From Bacteroidota bacterium (GTDB lineage Bacteria > Bacteroidota > Ignavibacteria > Ignavibacteriales > Ignavibacteriaceae), in assembly GCA_023406915.1 (NCBI GenBank), contig JAEXTR010000310.1, positions 1 to 6,952 on the forward strand: a DNA stretch of 6,952 nt, read 5' to 3'. A model generated the notes under the pieces. The model did no database searches and was not told the origin of the DNA. It saw only the letters and a list, made by a program, of their open reading frames with translations. Each line of letters begins with the position of its first letter. Position 1 is the first letter of the stretch. A program made the position numbers and the translations under genes. Below are positions 1-5,166 of the stretch, piece after piece.

Positions 1-745
1 TGACCTTGTTTTTGGTAAATATGATTATCTAGTCATACCGAAAGGAGTTATCCATAATTATAAGTTTGATTCCCTCGACAGAGTCAAGTTACTGATTATA
101 GAATCTGCCACACCTTTTGAAATACCAAAGCATTACCGGAATGAGTACGGTCAGCTGACTGAGGATGCGCCTTATTATGAACGGGATTTCAGGGTACCTC
201 AGTTTGTTGGTGCTGTTGATCAGAAAGGTGAATTTGGTATTATTGTGAAAGCCCGGGGGCGTTGGTATGAGCATTTCCTTCAGTATCATCCTTTTGATGT
301 TGTTGGGTGGGATGGTTATTTCTATCCTTATGCCTTTAACATCAGGGATTTCGCACCCAAAGTGGGGCAGCTGCATCTACCCCCACCGGTACATCTGGTC
401 TGGACAACCCGCGATTTCGTGGTTTGTAATTTTGTACCAAGGCTCATGGATTTTCATCCTCAAGCGATTGCGATTCCTTACTATCATTCTAATATCGATA
501 GTGACGAAGTACTCTATTACGTAGAAGGGGATTTTATGTCACGTAAGGGTATTTCTGAAGGTAGTGTGACGTTTCACCCGATGGGAATGCCTCATGGCCC
601 ACAACCAGGTAAAACAGAGGCCTCACTCGGCGTGAAAGAAGCTCACGAATTTGCAGTAATGGTTGATACTTTTGCGCCATTATATCTTACCAGCGCCGTA
701 ATTCAGGATATGGACCCCAATTATCCTCAGTCCTGGTTGGAATAG
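1..745 (+). CDS. hmgA: Homogentisate 1,2-dioxygenase, 3' part (5' end outside window)
   Basis: Iron(II) cupin enzyme that opens the ring of homogentisate to give maleylacetoacetate, the central step of tyrosine/phenylalanine catabolism in the cytoplasm. The frame is open from base 2 with no start, so only the last 247 residues are present (bacterial family members are about 380 residues or more). Seen in the fragment: the C-terminal cupin motif PYYHSNIDSDE, with His162 and Glu169 (fragment numbering), then HPMGMPHGP with His192 and His198. By comparison with human HGD, His162, Glu169 and His198 match the iron ligands H335, E341 and H371, and His192 matches H365. The His-to-Glu spacing is one residue longer than in the human enzyme. 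The GTG at 245 is internal and is not the start, because the conserved frame continues upstream of it. The aminotransferase gene begins 116 nt downstream. Confidence 0.93.
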   Translation, partial: DLVFGKYDYLVIPKGVIHNYKFDSLDRVKLLIIESATPFEIPKHYRNEYGQLTEDAPYYERDFRVPQFVGAVDQKGEFGIIVKARGRWYEHFLQYHPFDVVGWDGYFYPYAFNIRDFAPKVGQLHLPPPVHLVWTTRDFVVCNFVPRLMDFHPQAIAIPYYHSNIDSDEVLYYVEGDFMSRKGISEGSVTFHPMGMPHGPQPGKTEASLGVKEAHEFAVMVDTFAPLYLTSAVIQDMDPNYPQSWLE

Positions 746-751
746 GGTAAA

Positions 752-770
752 AACCGTTTAGAAAACGGTT
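752..770 (+). repeat. 8-bp inverted repeat just after hmgA
   Basis: AACCGTTT (752-759) and AAACGGTT (763-770) form a perfect 8-bp stem with a 3-nt AGA loop, 6 nt past the hmgA stop codon. No T run follows, so it is not a canonical intrinsic terminator. It could protect the 3' end of the hmgA message or act as a weak pause site; the function is inferred. Confidence 0.5.
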
Positions 771-799
771 GAGTTACACACCCTTATTTCCGTACATTT

Positions 800-835
800 C
801 AGCAGGAGGTTTTTTTTGATTCAAGCCTCCTGCTG
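800..835 (+). promoter_or_regulatory. Strong hairpin in the hmgA-aminotransferase gap
   Basis: CAGCAGGAGG (800-809) pairs perfectly with CCTCCTGCTG (826-835). A T810-G825 wobble and two A-T pairs can extend this to about 13 bp around a T-rich loop (813-822). No T tract follows the 3' arm (next bases CATTTGACTC), so an ordinary terminator is unlikely. The 5' arm carries AGGAGG, a perfect Shine-Dalgarno-like hexamer, but no useful start codon follows it. The actual ribosome site of the next gene lies outside the hairpin, at 853-857. Plausible roles, all inferred, are an RNA processing or stability element that uncouples hmgA from the downstream genes, or a protein-binding site. Confidence 0.5.
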
Positions 836-861
836 CATTTGACTCACCAACTGAGGAAATT

Positions 862-1968
862 ATGAATCCTATACAGATTCCTGAACACATAAAGAAACTC
901 GTACCCTATAAAGCCGGCAAGCCGATTGACGAACTCGCAAGAGAAAAAGGTCTTACCCGGATTGTTAAATTAGCTTCAAATGAAAACCCACTCGGTCCTT
1001 CACCAGCAGCACTTCAAGCTCTGACTACCCATTTTGAAAATCTGCACCGTTATACTGATCCATCAGCTTATGATCTTATTTCAGCAATTAGTGAAAAATA
1101 TCAGGTACCCAGAGTTAATATCGTAACTGCCAGCGGTTCTGATGCTCTGATACAGTATTTACTATCAACATTCGTAAGTCATGATGATGAAGTGTTGAGT
1201 TCACACGGGACATTCATTGGGTGGTACGTAAATGTAAACAAGTACGGATATAAATCCCTGCTTGCCCCCATGAAAGATTACGGATATGATCTTGATGCAA
1301 TGGCATCCATGATTACTTCAAAAACGAAGCTTATTTATATTGCGAATCCAAATAATCCGACCGGAACTATGATTCCAAGGCAGGCATTGGAAAAGTTCTT
1401 CGAGAAGGTTCCGCCGCATATTCTGATCTGCCTGGATGAGGCTTATACAGTTTTTGCACAGGAATTCGAGGATTATCCAAACGGGTTGACATATAAAATG
1501 GATAATCTGATTGTACTCCGCACAATGTCGAAAGATTATGGACTCGCAGGATTACGAATTGGTATCGGTTTTGGTCCTGAAGCACTGATCCGCGAGCTTT
1601 ATAAAGTGAAGTTACCATTTGAGCCGAATGCTCTGGCACAGGCTGCTGCCATAGCAGCATTGCAGGATGATGATTTTATTACGCGAACCCAAAAAGTAAA
1701 CCGGGAGTCGCTCATCAGCATGCGTGAAGGGCTCACAAAGATTGGCATCACCTTCACAAATTCAGCCGCAAATTTTTTGTTACTACTGTTTAAGGATGAG
1801 CCGGAAGCTTCCAGATTTAATGAAGAGTGTATGAACCGTGGACTCATTCTCAGGCATGTTATTACATTTGGTATCCCTAATGGTATCCGAATGAATTCAG
1901 GAACACCTGAAGAAACTGAGTTTGCCTTAGAGGTTATCAAGGAAGTCTGGGACCTCCTGCATAGCTGA
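862..1968 (+). CDS. hisC: HisC-family PLP aminotransferase, probably aromatic amino acid aminotransferase
   Basis: Fold-type I PLP aminotransferase of 368 residues, normal length for HisC. Seen: N-terminal VKLASNENPLGPSP (35-48), ANPNNPTG (161-168), DEAY (192-195), the PLP lysine K224 in SKDYGLAGLRIG with phosphate-binding R232, and the C-terminal carboxylate-binding arginine R343 in GIRMNSGTPEET. These are HisC-subfamily signatures. HisC makes histidinol phosphate from imidazole acetol phosphate, but relatives of this subfamily also transaminate tyrosine and phenylalanine. No other his gene is nearby and the gene sits between hmgA and a fumarylacetoacetase. I therefore infer that it converts tyrosine/phenylalanine to the aryl-pyruvate feeding homogentisate formation. 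The ATG is preceded by GAGGA at 853-857. The next gene starts 34 nt after the stop, consistent with co-transcription. Family assignment is secure; substrate is not. Confidence 0.88.
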   Translation: MNPIQIPEHIKKLVPYKAGKPIDELAREKGLTRIVKLASNENPLGPSPAALQALTTHFENLHRYTDPSAYDLISAISEKYQVPRVNIVTASGSDALIQYLLSTFVSHDDEVLSSHGTFIGWYVNVNKYGYKSLLAPMKDYGYDLDAMASMITSKTKLIYIANPNNPTGTMIPRQALEKFFEKVPPHILICLDEAYTVFAQEFEDYPNGLTYKMDNLIVLRTMSKDYGLAGLRIGIGFGPEALIRELYKVKLPFEPNALAQAAAIAALQDDDFITRTQKVNRESLISMREGLTKIGITFTNSAANFLLLLFKDEPEASRFNEECMNRGLILRHVITFGIPNGIRMNSGTPEETEFALEVIKEVWDLLHS

Positions 1969-2002
1969 TTCACAAGAATTTCAACAAAGTCAAGGACATA
2001 GT

Positions 2003-3016
2003 ATGAAGTTTGTATCATTTCTTTCTGAAGGGAAAGAATTTGCCGGATTGATTCATGAAGACCGAATATTCCCGCTTGCAGATGCTGGCAGGGTGATTGG
2101 TTTTCATCTGCCTGACACGATGGGGGAGTTATTGGAGGATTGGGCGACTGCACTTACTGCTTCAAACGAGATATTGAAAGGTTTTAGCGAAGGGATTCCG
2201 ATGCCTTCACTTCCATATCAGGAAGCAGTATTGCTCGCACCAGTTCCACGCCCTACTTCGTGCCGTGATGGGTATGCATTCAGACAGCATGTTGCCACCG
2301 CAAGACGAAACCGAGGGGTGGAAATGATACCTGAGTTTGATCAGTACCCGGTATTCTACTTTACCAATCATCATGCAATCGATGGACCTGGCAATCTGAC
2401 AGTTGAGGCTGATCACCTGAAGCAGCTGGATTTTGAGCTGGAGCTTGCTGTAGTGATTGGAAAGGGTGGAAAGAATATCCCATCTGCTGAAGCTGATTCA
2501 TACATTGCCGGCTTCACGATCATGAATGATATGTCAGCCAGGACACTTCAGATGGAAGAAATGAAGCTCAATCTGGGACCTGCGAAGGGAAAGGATTTTT
2601 CTACGGTACTTGGTCCATGGCTGGTTACTCCTGATGAATTGGAGCAATTCAAAATCACCACTCCATTCGGAAATAGCTACAATCTGGAGATGAAAGCATA
2701 CCATAATGGCAAACAAATCAGCTACGGAAATGCGAAAGATATGAACTGGACATTTGCTGAACTGATTGAACGGGCAGCGTATGGGGTAAACCTTCACGCT
2801 GGTGATGTAATTGGCTCAGGAACGGTAGGAACGGGGTGTTATCTTGAACTGAATGGTACCGCAGCCCTTCTTGCAAAAGAAAAGGGAGAAACTTACACTC
2901 CTGTATGGTTGCAACCAGGTGATACCATAACCCTTGAAATCACCGGACTCGGTACTTTGACCAATATGATACTGGATGCTGGTACCGGATATTCTATCCT
3001 CGCCAAAAAGAAATAA
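2003..3016 (+). CDS. fahA: Fumarylacetoacetate hydrolase family protein (probable fumarylacetoacetase)
   Basis: Predicted to cleave fumarylacetoacetate to fumarate and acetoacetate, the last step of homogentisate catabolism. It has 337 residues, typical of the compact bacterial form rather than the ~420-residue eukaryotic FAH. Residues matching mouse FAH: D89 and H96 in CRDGYAFRQH (metal ligand D126 and catalytic base H133), E145 and E147 in DFELEL (E199, E201), D176 in MNDMSAR (D233), K197 in GKDF (K253), and the GSGTVGTG loop (271-278). The D89/H96 pair is characteristic of true FAH-like members; many short FAHD-type hydrolases and decarboxylases lack that region. With hmgA upstream, this supports fumarylacetoacetase over a generic acylpyruvase. 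The ATG has AAGGA at 1992-1996 with a 6-nt spacer. The gene is followed directly by a strong terminator. Confidence 0.88.
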   Translation: MKFVSFLSEGKEFAGLIHEDRIFPLADAGRVIGFHLPDTMGELLEDWATALTASNEILKGFSEGIPMPSLPYQEAVLLAPVPRPTSCRDGYAFRQHVATARRNRGVEMIPEFDQYPVFYFTNHHAIDGPGNLTVEADHLKQLDFELELAVVIGKGGKNIPSAEADSYIAGFTIMNDMSARTLQMEEMKLNLGPAKGKDFSTVLGPWLVTPDELEQFKITTPFGNSYNLEMKAYHNGKQISYGNAKDMNWTFAELIERAAYGVNLHAGDVIGSGTVGTGCYLELNGTAALLAKEKGETYTPVWLQPGDTITLEITGLGTLTNMILDAGTGYSILAKKK

Positions 3017-3026
3017 ATGTGATTAC

Positions 3027-3064
3027 GGTGCCGGAATATTCTAATTCCGGCACCCTTTCTTTTT
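3027..3064 (+). terminator. Intrinsic terminator of the aromatic catabolism cluster, possibly bidirectional
   Basis: GGTGCCGGAAT (3027-3037) and ATTCCGGCACC (3044-3054) form a perfect 11-bp GC-rich stem with a 6-nt loop, followed by CTTTCTTTTT (3055-3064). It begins 10 nt after the hydrolase stop. The T tract touches the stop codon of the convergent OsmC-like gene. On the - strand the stem is followed within a few bases by a T-rich stretch, so the element could stop transcription from both sides. Confidence 0.9.
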
Positions 3065-3494
3065 AATCTTCTTGAGTTACTAACTCAAATGAAGTAGTAA
3101 TATCAATTGATGCCTTCAGCATTTTCGTCACACCGCAGTACTTTTCCTGAGAAAGAGCGATTGCCTTTTCCACATCAGCAGGGTTGATGTTCTTTCCCTC
3201 AACGATATAGTGAATGTTAATACGGGTGTACACCTGTGGCTGTGTATCGCTTACTTCTGCTTCCAGTTCAAGTTTCAGATTACTGTAAGGAATCCGCTTT
3301 TTTGTGAGTATACTTGCAACATCACTGCCTGTACATCCACCTAATGAGAGCAATAGAAGTTCTTTCGGTCTGATCGCAGCATCACTTCCTCCGAAATCAG
3401 AAGGACCATCCATCATTACCCAATGATTTGTATCGGTTTTTCCTGCAAAGGTAATACCGCTCACTTGCTGAACAGTCGCTTTCTTGGTAGCCAT
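3063..3494 (-). CDS. OsmC/Ohr-family protein, YhfA-like
   Basis: Small cytoplasmic OsmC-fold protein of 143 residues; the family includes thiol-dependent peroxidases that reduce organic hydroperoxides. Seen: the two conserved cysteines C54 in LLSLGGCTGSDV and C120 in SQEKYCGVTKML, E45 in RPKELLL ahead of the first cysteine, and a MDGPSDFGG segment (28-36). The order and spacing closely follow E. coli YhfA, an OsmC-family member of uncertain physiological role, rather than Ohr or OsmC proper. Peroxidase activity is therefore a family-level inference. The ATG is preceded by AAGGA (3501-3505 on the opposite strand) with a 6-nt spacer. The gene converges on the hydrolase gene. It lies 123 nt downstream of the dipeptidase gene on the same strand; I saw no clear terminator or promoter in that gap, so co-transcription is possible but unproven. 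Confidence 0.9.
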   Translation of the reverse strand: MATKKATVQQVSGITFAGKTDTNHWVMMDGPSDFGGSDAAIRPKELLLLSLGGCTGSDVASILTKKRIPYSNLKLELEAEVSDTQPQVYTRINIHYIVEGKNINPADVEKAIALSQEKYCGVTKMLKASIDITTSFELVTQED

Positions 3495-3617
3495 AAATTT
3501 TCCTTATTTTTTCATGGTTGGATGCTAAAAATGGAAAATAGTTGCGAAGACTGATCTCTCGACCGCATGCGCAATCAGAAGATGAGTCCCCGCAGATGAC
3601 CTGGACTGTCAGCTGAT

Positions 3618-4337
3618 TCAGGGAGTAAGTTTTGCCAGCTGCTCAAACGTGATATCGAGCAGCTCATATTTCTGAAAACCTTTGAAATCGTAGTGCCACC
3701 ATTCAGACTGCATGGATGTAAAACCATATTTCTCCATTATGGTTTTCAGCAGTGAACGGTTTTCAATGGCTTTCTTAGGCAGGTTCCAGTATGTATGATG
3801 AGCCTTGACAGTAAAATCATCATAGGGTGTTGGCATTTCCAGTTCTTTGCCGGTTGCAAGTTCGATCAGTGTCAGATCGACCACACAACCTCTGTTGTGT
3901 CTTGATCCAGATTTTGGGGAGGCGACATACATGGGATTCTGAATCAGATTCCACATGAAGACTGTGTAGCGGTAGGGACGGTACGTATCGAAAATCTTGA
4001 GACCAAGACCCTTTTTCCCAAGTTCCGCCTGAATCTTCCTTAAAGACTCTGCTACCGGCAATCGGGCAAACGCTTTCGGCTGACTATAGAGAGTCTGTTT
4101 TGTAAAATTATCAGGGGTTGCATATTTAATATCAAGTACAATTCCGGGGATATACTTCTCAAGATCAACCAGCTGTTTGTCGCCATTTTTCTCGACGGTC
4201 TCTTTATAGAAGTCCACAGATTCTACAACCCGAGCCCCGTATTTATTAAGAGGGATGGTCTGAGAATAAAGAGTTGAAGGGATACACAAACTAAGGAGCA
4301 ACAGAATCAGACAGACTCGGGATAGCTGGTAATACAT
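3618..4337 (-). CDS. Exported D-alanyl-D-alanine dipeptidase (VanX/DdpX family, peptidase M15D)
   Basis: Zinc peptidase expected to hydrolyse D-Ala-D-Ala, here outside the cytoplasm. Residues 1-25 form a signal peptide (R7, hydrophobic 8-20, likely signal peptidase I cleavage near TLYS|Q). The cysteine at 18 does not sit in a good lipobox. The mature ~214 residues match the VanX fold: R120 in DTYRP (VanX R71), H147 and D154 in SRHNRGCVVD (zinc ligands H116 and D123), and E212 and H215 in EWWH (catalytic E181 and ligand H184). The usual SxHxxGxAxD motif has V at the A position, a mild change. No vanH, vanA or vanS/R-type neighbours are present, so glycopeptide resistance is not indicated. Salvage or turnover of peptidoglycan dipeptide is the likelier role. 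The ATG has AAGGA (4344-4348, opposite strand) with a 6-nt spacer. Confidence 0.9.
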   Translation of the reverse strand: MYYQLSRVCLILLLLSLCIPSTLYSQTIPLNKYGARVVESVDFYKETVEKNGDKQLVDLEKYIPGIVLDIKYATPDNFTKQTLYSQPKAFARLPVAESLRKIQAELGKKGLGLKIFDTYRPYRYTVFMWNLIQNPMYVASPKSGSRHNRGCVVDLTLIELATGKELEMPTPYDDFTVKAHHTYWNLPKKAIENRSLLKTIMEKYGFTSMQSEWWHYDFKGFQKYELLDITFEQLAKLTP

Positions 4338-4417
4338 AGCGTTTCCTTACTTATAAAGCCAGAAGGCAAGTAGAAAGATAAATGGCGTTTCAGCCAGGAA
4401 TTCAGTATGAAAGTTAG

Positions 4418-4441
4418 AAAAAAATCGGATATTTTCCGATT
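4418..4441 (-). terminator. Possible intrinsic terminator or attenuator on the - strand, upstream of the dipeptidase gene
   Basis: Read on the - strand, AATCGGA (4441-4435) and TCCGATT (4429-4423) form a 7-bp stem around a 5-nt loop. The stem runs straight into a T tract (complement of the A run at 4418-4424). It is AT-rich, so efficiency would be modest. It sits about 80 nt before the dipeptidase start codon. It could attenuate a leader of that gene, or stop transcription arriving from the histidine kinase gene, which has no terminator of its own nearby. Confidence 0.35.
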
Positions 4442-4699
4442 GGCACTGAAAGGTGCTGATTGGAAGTTTTTCTCATTTCAATCGGAGAACCTTTTAGTGT
4501 GATGGACGTCAAACTTTAAACGAATGCAGATGAAAATCGCCAGGGCACACAGGGGAACTGGTGTTAGGAGCATCTCCAGACGAATACGATTTTATAAATG
4601 CAACACAAATCACACCAGACGGATTTTGCTTGATTACTATGCAATAAAATGACTAATTATGGGTGTGTTACTAACAAAATTCTGCAAGTTTTTTTGAAA

Positions 4700-4718
4700 A
4701 AGTGAAAAATCTTCACTT
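4700..4718. repeat. 7-bp inverted repeat in the TerB-like gene leader
   Basis: AAGTGAA (4700-4706) and TTCACTT (4712-4718) with a 5-nt spacer, about 58 nt before the start codon of the TerB-like gene. It could be an operator or a small leader hairpin. On the - strand it is followed by only three T residues beyond the stem, so it is at best a poor terminator. Confidence 0.4.
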
Positions 4719-4776
4719 GAGGATTAAAGAATAAGAATGTCGATTCCGATGATACGGTTGAGAATACGGAGAGAAT

Positions 4777-5157
4777 ATGTTAACCTTAATCGATAAAAGC
4801 AATTACCTGAAAGGTTTGCTGTTATTAGCGAAGATGGATAGTCAGTTATTCGAAAGAGAAAAAGATTTTATAAGAAATATAGCCCAGCGTTTAGGTTTCA
4901 GCCAGGAGTTTTATGAAGAGGTGTTAAAAACACTTCTAGCCAATAAAAATATTAAAGAAGATCCGATATTATTCTCCTCAAAGCAGGCAGCAGAGCTTTT
5001 TATAGCTGATGGTGCAGCCCTTACTGCTACTGATGGAAAAATGACCGAATCAGAAGTAGAATGGCTGAAGAAAAATGCATTGATGAATAATATCGAGGAG
5101 TCCCACTTCTTTGAGATTATTCACTCTTCATCCGGATTAAAACAGTACGGTACCTGA
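4777..5157 (+). CDS. TerB-like helical domain protein
   Basis: Acidic, all-helical protein of 126 residues with no signal peptide or membrane segment, so probably cytoplasmic. Two related segments look like the paired TerB/DjlA helical hairpins: LLLLAKMDSQLFEREKDF (14-31) and ATDGKMTESEVEWLKK (84-99). Each has an Asp followed by a helix beginning with Glu (D21 with E26/E28; D86 with E91/E93). In TerB this acidic face binds metal. Stand-alone TerB-like proteins occur widely, mostly without assigned function; no ter operon genes are present, so tellurite resistance is not implied. The start is supported by GGAG at 4768-4771 and by an in-frame stop just upstream (4759-4761). The gene converges on the histidine kinase gene with 5 nt between stop codons. 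Homology is recognised by pattern only, hence moderate confidence in the family. Confidence 0.72.
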   Translation: MLTLIDKSNYLKGLLLLAKMDSQLFEREKDFIRNIAQRLGFSQEFYEEVLKTLLANKNIKEDPILFSSKQAAELFIADGAALTATDGKMTESEVEWLKKNALMNNIEESHFFEIIHSSSGLKQYGT

Positions 5158-5166
5158 TCAGATCAG
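5154..5166. repeat. Palindrome spanning both stop codons of the convergent pair
   Basis: CTGATC (5154-5159) and GATCAG (5161-5166) flank a single A, and both TGA stops lie inside the arms. Flanking CGGT/ACCG bases can add outer pairs with small bulges. There is no T tract on either side, so it does not look like an intrinsic terminator. Confidence 0.4.

Larger units (their letters stand above)
4338..4776. other. 439-nt non-coding region between divergent genes, rich in small inverted repeats
   Basis: This gap separates the dipeptidase gene (-) from the TerB-like gene (+) and should carry both promoters. Seen: a terminator-like hairpin near 4418-4441, an inverted repeat at 4700-4718, and the 6-mer ATCGGA or its complement at 4424, 4435, 4481 and 4745. 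A loose promoter-like pair, TTGATT (4630-4635) and TAATTA (4654-4659) with an 18-nt spacer, could serve the TerB-like gene but is weak. The only sizeable + frame inside, 4524-4652 (42 codons), has no ribosome site and is full of rare arginine and isoleucine codons, so I do not call it. I recognise no known riboswitch or small RNA. Confidence 0.6.

Noticed and set aside
245..745. GTG at 245 as the start of a short dioxygenase
   Set aside because: The homologous frame continues upstream without a stop to base 2, so the gene is cut by the window, not short.
769..798. TTGAGT/TACATT promoter-like pair with an 18-nt spacer before the aminotransferase gene
   Set aside because: Only four of six matches in each box, and the expected start point would fall inside the strong hairpin; too weak to call.
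1599..2153. 184-codon open frame on the - strand
   Set aside because: It lies antisense to the end of the aminotransferase and the start of the hydrolase, both of which have full conserved motifs.
3504..3515. Tiny - strand leader frame (Met-Lys-Lys-stop) ahead of the OsmC-like gene
   Set aside because: No ribosome site of its own; too short to be meaningful.
3495..3617. Short palindromes (CGCATGCG at 3564-3571, TCAGCTGA at 3609-3616) between the dipeptidase and OsmC-like genes
   Set aside because: Eight-base palindromes without a T tract or supporting context; expected by chance.
4524..4652. 42-codon + strand frame with a very basic product in the intergenic region
   Set aside because: No ribosome binding site, many AGG/AGA/CGA/ATA codons unlike the neighbouring genes, and no recognisable domain; probably chance.
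3618..5157. Dipeptidase plus TerB-like gene as a resistance island (glycopeptide or tellurite)
   Set aside because: No vanHA, vanRS or other ter genes and no mobile element; each family has ordinary chromosomal members.
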